Below, in pieces: positions 24,278 through 31,781 of a stretch of 64,000 nucleotides of DNA (its first letter is position 1; every line of letters begins with the position of its first letter). The stretch spans positions 1 through 64,000 of the forward strand of contig CAWGDF010000012.1 in assembly GCA_963821275.1 (NCBI GenBank). Reading direction: 5' to 3'. The position numbers and the translations under genes were made by a program. The notes beneath the pieces were generated by a model that was not told the origin of the DNA, made no database searches, and saw only the letters and a list, made by a program, of their open reading frames with translations. This DNA comes from JACVRW01 sp963821275 (GTDB lineage Bacteria > Actinomycetota > Thermoleophilia > Solirubrobacterales > Thermoleophilaceae).

Positions 24278-25789
24278 CTAAACCGGCGTGACCGGGTTGC
24301 GCTTGGCCGGCCGGCTGCGGTCCCGTGAGGCGTAGGCTGCGAAGCGCTTCACGAGCTCGCCCCGCAGCTGCTCCGGTTGCACCACCGCGTCTACCACCAG
24401 CTCCGACGCCAGGTTGAGGATGTCGATCTCCTCCTGGTACTCGGCCCGCAGCGCCTCGGTCCGGCGGGCACGCTCGGCCTCGTCCTCGATCGCCTGAAGC
24501 TGGTTGAAGAACACGGCGTTGATCGCCGCCTGTGGTCCCATCACGGCGATGCGGGCGCCGGGGAGAGCCAGGCAGGCGTCCGGCTCGTAGGCGGGCCCGG
24601 CCATGGCGTACAGCCCGGCTCCGTAGGCCTTGCGCACGATCACCGAGATCTTCGGCACGGTGGCCTCGGACACGGCCGAGATCATCTTGGCGCCCGCGCG
24701 GATGATGCCCTGTCGCTCGACGTGCGTGCCGATCATGAAGCCGGGCACGTCGGCGAGGAACAGCAGCGGGATATTGAAGGCGTTGCAGGTCCAGATGAAA
24801 CGGGCGGCCTTGTCGGCCGAGTCGACGAAGAGCACGCCCCCCTTCTGGCGCGGCTGGTTGGCCACGATGCCGACGGCCCGCCCGTCGAGCCGGGCGTAGC
24901 CCACGATCAACTCCCGCGCCCAGCGCCTCTGGACTTCGAGGAACGAGTCGGCGTCCACCAGGGCGTCGATCAGCTCCGCCATGTCGAACGGCTTGTTCTC
25001 GTCGGCCGGGATCTGGGGCAGCTCTCCGCCCGGCTCGGCCGGCGGTCCCATCGGCGGCTCGTCCTGCCAGTGCTGGGGGAAATAGGAGAGGTAGCGCTTC
25101 GCGGTGTCGATGCCCTCCTCATCCGAGCGGACCAGGAAGTGGCCGCAGCCCGACACCCCGGTGTGCATGCGGGCGCCGCCCATCTCCTCGAGGCTCACCT
25201 TCTCGCCGATCACCATCTCGGCCATGCGCGGCGAGCCCAGGTACATCGAGGCGTTCCCGTCACGCATGATCACTACGTCGCAGAAGGCCGGGATGTAGGC
25301 ACCGCCGGCCGCGCTCGGGCCGAACAGACAGCAGACCTGGGGCACGACGCCGGAGAGCTTCACCTCGGTGTGGAAGATCCGCCCCGCCCCCCGCCGCCCG
25401 GGGAACATCTGCACCTGATCGGTGATGCGCGCGCCGGCGGAGTCGACCAGGTAGACCATCGGAGCGCGGTGCTCGAGCGCCTGCTCCTGGATGCGAATGA
25501 TCTTCTCCACGGTCTTGGGCCCCCACGAGCCCGCCTTGACCGTCGGGTCGTTGGCCATCAGGGCCACCGGCCGCCCGGCCACGGAGGCCATTCCGGTGAC
25601 GACGCCGTCGGCGCCGAGGCCGTCCTGATCCCAGTTGGCGAGTAGCGCGTCCTCGATGAAGGAGTCGCGGTCCACGAGGCGAGCAACCCGCTCGCGCACC
25701 GGCAGCTTGCCCTGCTCCTGCGCCTTGTCGTGGTGGCGCCGTGGGCCGCCGCCGCGCGCGCGCTCGAGTGCCTGCTTCAGGTCCGACAT
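24278..25789 (-). CDS. acyl-CoA carboxylase carboxyltransferase (beta) subunit
   Basis: 503-residue biotin-dependent carboxyltransferase of the propionyl-/methylcrotonyl-CoA carboxylase beta type. Two crotonase-like halves are visible. The N-terminal half has VYLVDSAGARITDQVQMFPG and FGPSAAGGAYIPAFCD, the acyl-CoA-binding oxyanion region. The C-terminal half has LFLADVPGFMIGTHVE and AYGAGLYAMAGPAYEPD, the carboxybiotin side. The start at 25789 (MSDLKQAL) follows family length; the longer frame is out of register with the neighbouring membrane gene. No biotin carboxylase subunit is in the window. With HMG-CoA lyase at 33.8 kb and aacS, a leucine-degradation role (MccB) is possible; PccB is the alternative. 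Confidence 0.9.
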   Translation of the reverse strand: MSDLKQALERARGGGPRRHHDKAQEQGKLPVRERVARLVDRDSFIEDALLANWDQDGLGADGVVTGMASVAGRPVALMANDPTVKAGSWGPKTVEKIIRIQEQALEHRAPMVYLVDSAGARITDQVQMFPGRRGAGRIFHTEVKLSGVVPQVCCLFGPSAAGGAYIPAFCDVVIMRDGNASMYLGSPRMAEMVIGEKVSLEEMGGARMHTGVSGCGHFLVRSDEEGIDTAKRYLSYFPQHWQDEPPMGPPAEPGGELPQIPADENKPFDMAELIDALVDADSFLEVQRRWARELIVGYARLDGRAVGIVANQPRQKGGVLFVDSADKAARFIWTCNAFNIPLLFLADVPGFMIGTHVERQGIIRAGAKMISAVSEATVPKISVIVRKAYGAGLYAMAGPAYEPDACLALPGARIAVMGPQAAINAVFFNQLQAIEDEAERARRTEALRAEYQEEIDILNLASELVVDAVVQPEQLRGELVKRFAAYASRDRSRPAKRNPVTPV

Positions 25790-25805
25790 GGCCCGCCGGA
25801 ACGTA

Positions 25806-26156
25806 TCAGCGGGCCCCGCGCAGCTGGTGACGCAGCCAGCGCCGCACCAGCAGGTGGCGGACGCGCATCGCGCCGAAGCCGGCAACCGCGCCGAGGGCCG
25901 CGGTACCGAGCGGAGCGAAGGGCACCGAGCCGAGAACGAGCAGGCCGATGCCGGCGCCCGCTTCCGCGCCGATGATCGCGCCCGCGATCTCGCGTGGCGC
26001 CAGGCGGCGCGGGTCGGGCGGCGGCAGCGGCTCGCCGGCCATGAAACGACGCGGCCAGCTGTCGCGCGCGGGCAGGACGGGCGCGGGCTCCGGCTGGGCG
26101 TCGGCGAGCTCGGGCTCGGCGTCGGCGGGCTCTGGCTGGGCGTCCCCCTGCTGCAT
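25806..26156 (-). CDS. small membrane protein with Pro/Glu-rich N-terminus
   Basis: 116 residues. The N-terminal 30 residues are Pro/Glu/Ala-rich with a QPEPA/EPELA-type repeat; the middle has PPPDPRRLAPREI. Then a Gly/Ala hydrophobic segment (AGAIIGAEAGAGIGLLVLGS) and a second (PLGTAALGAVAGFGAMRV) form a membrane hairpin, with a basic C-terminus. It precedes the carboxylase beta gene by 16 bp. Unknown function. Confidence 0.55.
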   Translation of the reverse strand: MQQGDAQPEPADAEPELADAQPEPAPVLPARDSWPRRFMAGEPLPPPDPRRLAPREIAGAIIGAEAGAGIGLLVLGSVPFAPLGTAALGAVAGFGAMRVRHLLVRRWLRHQLRGAR

Positions 26157-26287
26157 GGGGTCGGACTTCGGCCGAAGGAGCGGCAGTCCTTTGCCCTGCA
26201 GCAGTACACCCGCGGACGAGTCCGTCGGTTACCCCCAGCTCAACCAACGCGCGCCGTCCCGGAGCGCGTGGCTAACCTCGGTCGCTT

Positions 26288-26329
26288 GATGAGAAAGTTC
26301 TCATCGAACGCTCACGGCTGGCTCACGGC
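26288..26329 (+). promoter_or_regulatory. inverted repeat and phased CTCA repeats upstream of the two-component genes
   Basis: An inverted repeat GATGAGAA-AG-TTCTCATC (26288-26305) overlaps three 11-bp-phased half-sites TCTCATCGA, GCTCACGGC and GCTCACGGC (starting 26299, 26310, 26321). Tandem half-sites at 11-bp spacing are the typical binding pattern of OmpR/PhoB-family response regulators. The downstream operon encodes one, so autoregulation is likely (inference). Confidence 0.5.
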
Positions 26330-26350
26330 GCGGCGCCAGGCTGACGCCGT

Positions 26351-26641
26351 GTGAGGACACCGGACCGCGGTGATCATGAGGACGCTCTCATTGAAGGGGC
26401 GTCTCGGCGCGCTTCCGTTCGTCGCGCCGTGGCCGCGCTGGTCGCGATCGGCCTCGTCCTCGGCGTCCTGGGGGCAGCCGCGATGCGGCTGCTGAGCCCG
26501 GAGGGCCCGCCCGCGGTCGCGCCGATCGAGCTCCGCGAGTCGAGCGGCACAGGTTCAGCCGACCGGCGCTTGAAGCGCCCCGAGCCCGGCCGCCAGGGAG
26601 GGAGCCGTGAACGGCAGCAAACCGGCGGAGCGGGCGGCTGA
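26351..26641 (+). CDS. small single-pass membrane protein before the kinase gene
   Basis: 96 residues from GTG. A basic N-terminus precedes one membrane helix (AVAALVAIGLVLGVLGAAAM), followed by a Pro/Arg/Gly-rich tail. The stop overlaps the ATG of the histidine-kinase gene (TGATG), pointing to translational coupling. No family recognised; possibly an accessory of the two-component system. Confidence 0.5.
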   Translation: MRTPDRGDHEDALIEGASRRASVRRAVAALVAIGLVLGVLGAAAMRLLSPEGPPAVAPIELRESSGTGSADRRLKRPEPGRQGGSRERQQTGGAGG

Positions 26642-28071
26642 TGGCCCATTCGCGCCGCCGGCGCCTGTTGGCGAGCGCGCGCGCTCGCATTCTCGTCTTC
26701 TACCTGGTGCTGCTGCTGTTCTCGACCGTGGTGGGAGCGATCGCGCTGCGTGAGGTCCTCACCGCCCGCGCCGGCGACCGCGTGGACGAGGCCCTGGTCC
26801 AGGAGACCGAGGAGTTCCGCAGCCTCGCCCGGGGCAGCGACCCGCGCACGGGCGAGCCGTTCGGGGACGACGTGCGCGCGCATCTTCGACGTGTTCCTCT
26901 CGCGCAACGTCCCCGGCGAGAGCGAGGCGTTCTTCACCTACGTGGACGGCGAGCCGTACGACACTCGCTACGCGCCGGGCCTCCGCCGCCGAGCGCATCC
27001 CGGCTCTGGACACGCTCGCGAACCGCGGCGTCCACCCAGAACGGCGAGGTCGAGCTCGACGACGGCCGCCGCATCCGCTACGTGGTCGTCCCCGTCAGGG
27101 TGGACGGCCGAAGCCTGGGGTCCTTCGCCGTGGCGATCGACCTCTCGGCCGAGCTCGACGAGGTCAGCGACGCGCTGCGGACGGCCGCCGGGGTGAGCAT
27201 CGGCGTGCTGCTGCTCGCGTCGGCGCTTGCGTGGGTGGTGGGGGCCGCGTGCTCGCGCCGCTGCGAGCTCTGCGCGATACCGCCCGCTCGATCAGCGAGA
27301 CCGACCTCACCCGGCGGATCGACGTCGCAGGGCGACGACGAGCTCGCCGAGCCTCGCGCGCACGTTCAACGAGATGCTCGACCGGCTCGAGGCAGGCCTT
27401 CGCAAGCCAGAAGGAGTTCGTCAGCGACGTCGGCCACGAGCTGCGCACCCCGATCACGATCATCCGCGGCCACCTCGACGCTGATGGGCGACGACCCCGG
27501 GAGCGGCGCGAGACGCTCGAGCTCGTTGGTGACGAGCTCGACCGGATGAGCCGGCTCGTGGACGACCTCGCTGCTGCTGGCCAAGGGCGAGCCGCCCCGA
27601 TTTCCTGCAGCCCGAGACGATCGACCTCGACGACCTCACCGGGAGCTGTTCGCCAAGGCGTCGGCGCTCGACGAGCGCGACTGGCGACTCGGCGCCGTCG
27701 GCGACGCGCGCTTCGTCGCCGACCGCCAGCGGCTGACCCAGGCGATGATGAACCTGAGCCAGAACGCCGCCGCCCATACCGGCAAACGGGACGCCGTCGA
27801 GCTCGGCTCCGACGTGAGCGACGGGACGCGTACGCCTCTGGGTCCGGGACACCGGCCCGGGGGTGCCCGAGGACGACCAGGCGCGCATCTTCGAGCGCTT
27901 CGTGCGCCTCGACCGCGCGCCCACGAGGGCGCCGGCCTCGGCCTTGCGATCGCGCGTGCCGTCGCCGAGGCCCACGGCGGCCGGGTCGAGCTCGACAGCC
28001 GGCCGGGTGCCGGCGCCCGCTTCACCGTGATCATCCCGACCGAGCCGCCCCAGGAGGTCGGCACCCGATGA
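26641..28071 (+). pseudogene. OmpR-type sensor histidine kinase, multiply frameshifted
   Basis: All parts of a HAMP-type kinase of about 470 residues are present in order but spread over three frames. An N-terminal helix (RILVFYLVLLLFSTVVGAIA) precedes a periplasmic stretch (NVPGESEAFFTYVDG), the second helix and a HAMP segment (RSISETDLTRRIDVAG, LARTFNEMLDRLEAGL). The phospho-acceptor region is EFVSDVGHELRTPITIIRGH, and the ATPase has NLSQNAAAHT, a DTGPGVPE-like box split by a shift, and GLGLAIARAVAEAHGGRVEL. I count at least six shifts between 26880 and 27900. The stop overlaps the response-regulator ATG. Either strong decay or a patch of poor sequence. Confidence 0.8.
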
Positions 28072-28726
28072 ATCGCATCCTGATCGCCGAGGACGAGCCC
28101 CGCCTCGCCTCCTTCCTGGAGAAGGGGCTGCGCTCCAACGGCTTCGTGACCGCGGTGGCCGAGGACGGCGCCCAGGCGACCCGATGGTCCGCGACAACCA
28201 GTTCGACCTGCTCGTTCTCGACCTCGGGCTTCCGGTCAAGGACGGCACCGAGGTCCTGCGGGACCTGCGCGCGTCGGGTCAGCGCATGCCCGTGATCATC
28301 CTCACCGCGCGCGACGACGTCAGCGACAAGGTTGCCGGGCTGGAGGGCGGCGCGGACGACTACGTGACCAAGCCGTTTCGCTTCGAGGAGCTCCTCGCAC
28401 GCGTGCGAGCGCGCCTGCGCGACGAGCGCACGGTCGAGCGCACGGTCCTCCGCGCGGGCGAGATCGTGCTCGACCTGCGCACGCGGCGGGCCAGCATCGG
28501 CGGGCATACGGTCGATCTGACGGCACGCGAGTTCACCCTGCTCGAGGTGCTGATTCGCCACGCGGGGCAGGTGCTGAGCCGCGAGCAGCTCCTGTCCCAC
28601 GTGTGGGGCTACGACTACGACCCGGGCTCGAACGTGGTCGACGTGTACGTCGGCTATCTGCGGCGGAAGCTGGGGGCGGAGACCATCGAGACCGCGCGCG
28701 GCATGGGCTACCGCCTCGCGGCGTAG
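28068..28726 (+). pseudogene. OmpR/PhoB-family response regulator with one frameshift
   Basis: A receiver domain starts MNRILIAEDEPRLASFLEKG; at about 28182 the frame breaks and continues one base shifted with MVRDNQFDLLVLDLGLPVKD (phospho-acceptor Asp in LVLDLGLP), TARDD and VTKPF. A winged-helix DNA-binding domain follows (DLTAREFTLLEVLIRHAGQV, GYLRRKLG). Restoring one base near 28182 yields a normal 219-residue regulator. From ATG 28184 alone, 180 residues are translatable but lack the acidic pocket. The preceding kinase gene suffers the same problem, so a local sequence error is a real option. Confidence 0.8.
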
Positions 28727-28736
28727 GGCATCGGGC

Positions 28737-29618
28737 TCACACCTGCGGGTTCGGGGTCGGCTCCGGGCCCGAGTAGTCGTAGAAGCCCAGCCCCGACTTG
28801 CGTCCGTACCAGCCCGCGGCGAGCATCTTGCGCAGGGTGGGCGGCTTGGCGAAGCGGCGTTCGCGGAACTCCTCGAACATGACCTCGCAGATCGAGCCGA
28901 GGGTGTCGAGGCCCACGAAGTCGGCCAGCGTCAGGGGCCCCATGGGATGGCCGGCGCCCGCCTTCATGGCCGAGTCGATCTCGTCGACCGAGCCCACGCC
29001 CTCCTCGTAGGCACGGATCGCGTCGAGCATGTAGGGAATCAGCAGGCGGTTGACGATGAAGCCGGCGCTGTCGCGCGTGGGGACACCCAGCTTGCCGAGC
29101 TGCTCGGCAAAGGCCCGGCCGGTCTCGAAGGTCTCGTCCGACGTGGTCACGCAGCGGATGACCTCGACCAGGCCCATCACCTGGGGCGGGTTGAAGAAGT
29201 GCAGCCCCATGAAGCGCTCCGGGCGGCCGCTGCGCGCCGCCTGCTCGACCACGGGGAGCGACGAGGTGTTGGTGGCGAAGATCGCGTCGGGCTTCGCCAC
29301 GGCGTCGACCTCGGCCCACATCTCGAGCTTGCGCTCGAGGCTCTCGGGGATGGCCTCGATCACCAGGTCGCAGTCCGCCAGGTCGCCGTAGTCGAGCGCG
29401 CCGCTGATGCGGCCGCGCGCAGCGTCCGCGTCGGCCTGTTCCAGCTTGCCCCGCTCCACGGCGCGCGCGAGCTGCCTGTCGATCCTCTCGAGCCCCCCTT
29501 CGAGCGCGTCCCGGTCGAGCTCGCGCACCGTGACCTCGCATCCGGCCTGCGCGGCGACCTGCGCGATGCCGTGCCCCATGAGGCCGCAGCCGATCACTCC
29601 CAGCCTTCGGATCTGCAT
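28737..29618 (-). CDS. hbd: 3-hydroxybutyryl-CoA dehydrogenase
   Basis: 293-residue NAD(P)-dependent 3-hydroxyacyl-CoA dehydrogenase. N-terminal Rossmann motif GVIGCGLMGHGIAQ (residues 8-21), DLVIEAIPESLERK, FATNTSSLPV, and the catalytic histidine in RFMGLHFFNPPQVM with the following E of LVEVI. The C-terminal domain has GFIVNRLLIPYMLDAIRAYE and GHPMGPLTLADFVGLDT. Length fits PaaH/Hbd. ATG at 29618 lies 15 bp from the divergent enoyl-CoA hydratase start, leaving no room for a leader on either side. The two genes catalyse adjacent beta-oxidation/butyryl-CoA steps. Confidence 0.92.
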   Translation of the reverse strand: MQIRRLGVIGCGLMGHGIAQVAAQAGCEVTVRELDRDALEGGLERIDRQLARAVERGKLEQADADAARGRISGALDYGDLADCDLVIEAIPESLERKLEMWAEVDAVAKPDAIFATNTSSLPVVEQAARSGRPERFMGLHFFNPPQVMGLVEVIRCVTTSDETFETGRAFAEQLGKLGVPTRDSAGFIVNRLLIPYMLDAIRAYEEGVGSVDEIDSAMKAGAGHPMGPLTLADFVGLDTLGSICEVMFEEFRERRFAKPPTLRKMLAAGWYGRKSGLGFYDYSGPEPTPNPQV

Positions 29619-29633
29619 TAGATTCAGGACCCT

Positions 29634-30413
29634 ATGGCACTCGTGAAGGTCGAAGATCGCGGCGCTGCCCGCCACCTGGCGCTCAACCGCCCCGAGAAGC
29701 GCAATGCGCTGAACGGCGAGCTGATCGCCGAGCTGGCCGCCGCCGTAGAGGAGGCCGCGGGGGACCCGGCCGTACGCGTGGTCGTCCTGCGCGGCGAGGG
29801 CGCCATGTTCTCGTCGGGAATGGATCTGAGCGACCTGCGTGCCCTGTCGGAGAGCCCGGAAGACCTCCGTCGCTTCCGCCGACCGATCCTCGCCGCCTGG
29901 AACCTGCTCGAGGAGATGCCCAAGCCCACGATCTGCCAGATCCACGGCGCGGCGCTGGGCGGCGCGTTCGAGCTGGCGCTGGCCTGCGACTTCCGGACCA
30001 TGGCCGAGGACGCCGTGGCCGGCATCATGGAGGTGCGGGTGGGGCTGCTGCCCGACGTGGGCGGCTGCTCGCGCCTGCCGGCGGTGGTCGGGCTGGGCAA
30101 CGCCAAGGAGCTGATCATGACCGGGAAGGTCATCGACGGCCGCGAGGCGCACAGGATCGGGTTCGCCAACCGCATCGCTCCGGCCGAGGAGCTGCAGGCC
30201 GCGAGCGAGGCCCTTGCCGACGAGCTGCTCGCCTGCGCGCCTCGCGCGGTGGGCATGGCCAAGCGGATCATGGACGCAGCGGCCAAGCCGGCCCTCGCGG
30301 TCACGCTCGAGCAGGAGGTGGCGGCTCAGGAGAGCTTGGCGGCGAGCGAGGACTTTGCCGAGGGCGCGCGCGCCTTCTTCGAGAAGCGCAACCCCGATTT
30401 CGCGGGCCGCTGA
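29634..30413 (+). CDS. enoyl-CoA hydratase/isomerase-family protein
   Basis: 259-residue crotonase. Oxyanion segments GAMFSSGMDLSDLRAL and HGAALGGAFELALACDFRTM are intact; GIMEVRVGLLPDVGG carries the Glu typical of hydratases at one of the two catalytic positions, while the second position (GCSR) is not Glu, so isomerase or other crotonase chemistry is possible. The C-terminal trimerisation helix is present. On the plus strand TAGATT sits ten bases before the ATG, which suggests a leaderless transcript. Divergent from hbd. Confidence 0.88.
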   Translation: MALVKVEDRGAARHLALNRPEKRNALNGELIAELAAAVEEAAGDPAVRVVVLRGEGAMFSSGMDLSDLRALSESPEDLRRFRRPILAAWNLLEEMPKPTICQIHGAALGGAFELALACDFRTMAEDAVAGIMEVRVGLLPDVGGCSRLPAVVGLGNAKELIMTGKVIDGREAHRIGFANRIAPAEELQAASEALADELLACAPRAVGMAKRIMDAAAKPALAVTLEQEVAAQESLAASEDFAEGARAFFEKRNPDFAGR

Positions 30414-30429
30414 CGACCCCGGAAATGCG

Positions 30430-30458
30430 ACGGGCCCGGATGCCGTGTCCGGGCCCGT
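30430..30458 (+). terminator. strong GC hairpin after the hydratase gene
   Basis: Perfect 11-bp inverted repeat, arms ACGGGCCCGGA and TCCGGGCCCGT with a seven-base loop, 16 bp after the hydratase stop. No T run, so termination efficiency is uncertain. Confidence 0.55.
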
Positions 30459-30461
30459 ACG

Positions 30462-30535
30462 CGTACAAGCCGAGGCAGGGTCGGGGGAACCCACTGTGCC
30501 GAAAACCGGCCCCGGCGCTGCCTGAGCGTTATACC
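30462..30535 (+). ncRNA. possible structured RNA in convergent gap
   Basis: After the hairpin, AGGCAG (30473-30478) can pair with CTGCCT (30518-30523), enclosing GGGT/ACCC and GCCG/CGGC-type helices and the string GGGGGAACCCAC. That string recalls the core of c-di-AMP (ydaO) riboswitches, but the remaining ydaO consensus is not seen and no same-strand gene follows. Recorded as structure only. Confidence 0.25.
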
Positions 30536-30575
30536 CAAAAAGGCGTATGCCTACACGCATGTGGGGCAGCGGGGG

Positions 30576-31781
30576 TCAGCGCCGCGGTGCAGGCGCCGCC
30601 CTGGCCGCGGGCCGTCGGGCGACGAGGCCGAGCACCAGCGCCGCGAGCAGCGCCAGAACGGCGCTCGCGATCCAGGCGGACTCGTAGCCGGCGGCCGCTG
30701 AGATCGCCCCGAAGAGGGCCGGTCCCCCGGCCGCGCCCACGTAGATGCCGCTCTGGCTGACGCCGGTGGCGGCGCCGGGAGCGTCCGGGTGGCTCTTTAC
30801 GACCGCGAGGTTGAACAACCCCGGCCAGCCCCAGCCGAGCGCGTACGCCGTGAGCGCCCCGAGCACGAACGGGGCAGGCACGCCGCTGGCGAGCAGCAGG
30901 AAGCCCGCCGCCCCGCCGCCCAGCAACAGCACGACCGCGCCGTAGCCGTAGTCCCGCCGGCGATCGGCCCTCACGCCGAGGACCACCCGGACCGCGAGGC
31001 TGATGGCGCTTCCGAGCGCGGCCAGCAGGCCGGCCGAGCCCTCGGCGATGCCGGCCGCGACAGCGGACGCGACCAGATAGGCCCCCATCGCGTTGGGCCC
31101 CGAGCTGGCGAGCGCAGCGCCCGCCGCAATCGCCATCAGCTCACGGGTGGGGCGGGGCGCCGGCTCGCGCTGGAGAGACGGGCGCAGGTGCTGCGCGCTC
31201 CGACCGAGCGCCAGGGCCACCGCCAGCGGGCCGAGCGCACAGAGGGCGAACGTCGCGCGCCAGCCCAGCGGCAGCGCCAGCAGCGGCAGCGCCAGCCCGC
31301 TGACCAGGATCGCCACCGGGATCGCCGACTGCTTGATCCCGAACGCGAGGCCCTGACGCTCGTCGGGGACCTGCTCGGCCATGAACACGTTGATCGCCGG
31401 TTGGCTGACGGCGTTGGCGAGGCCGGCCAGGGCAAGCAGCGCCAGCAGCGCGGCCAGGGAGCGCGCCAGCCCGGCCGTGGCCAGCAGGCACGCCGCGGTG
31501 AGCAGCACGCAACCGCGCATCGCCCTCGCGGCCCCCACACGCTCTGCCAGGCGGCCGCCCGGGCCGGCTCCCAGGGCGCCGGACAGGAAGAACACCGTGA
31601 CGCCGAGGGCGACCACCTCGACGCTGACGTCGAGGTCCCCGCGAATCTGCAGGGCGAGAGTCCCGACCAGGAAGCCCGGCAGGACGGTGGCCGCGCCGGC
31701 CGCGACGGCGAGCGCGGACGGGCGCGCGACGCCTACGCCAGCCCCACGACGTTCGCCATCACGGACACGCCGATCACGCAC
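30576..31781 (-). CDS. MFS transporter
   Basis: 401 residues with about 12 membrane helices; loop 2-3 motif GPGGRLAERVGAARA and a VSQSGIYVGAAGGPALFGAI segment in helix 11. Basic N-terminus of about 20 residues before the first helix. The only canonical start in range is GTG at 31781, which places the first 49 bases inside the 3' end of the upstream DASS transporter gene (different frame), so translation is probably coupled. Substrate not predictable. Confidence 0.82.
   Translation of the reverse strand: MRDRRVRDGERRGAGVGVARPSALAVAAGAATVLPGFLVGTLALQIRGDLDVSVEVVALGVTVFFLSGALGAGPGGRLAERVGAARAMRGCVLLTAACLLATAGLARSLAALLALLALAGLANAVSQPAINVFMAEQVPDERQGLAFGIKQSAIPVAILVSGLALPLLALPLGWRATFALCALGPLAVALALGRSAQHLRPSLQREPAPRPTRELMAIAAGAALASSGPNAMGAYLVASAVAAGIAEGSAGLLAALGSAISLAVRVVLGVRADRRRDYGYGAVVLLLGGGAAGFLLLASGVPAPFVLGALTAYALGWGWPGLFNLAVVKSHPDAPGAATGVSQSGIYVGAAGGPALFGAISAAAGYESAWIASAVLALLAALVLGLVARRPAARAAPAPRR

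Noticed and set aside
26641..28071. Programmed frameshifting as explanation for the broken kinase
   Set aside because: Too many shifts in both directions and no slippery heptamers; decay or sequence error is simpler.
30462..30535. Calling a c-di-AMP riboswitch
   Set aside because: Only one core string matches, and no downstream gene lies on the same strand, so it is kept as an unassigned structure.
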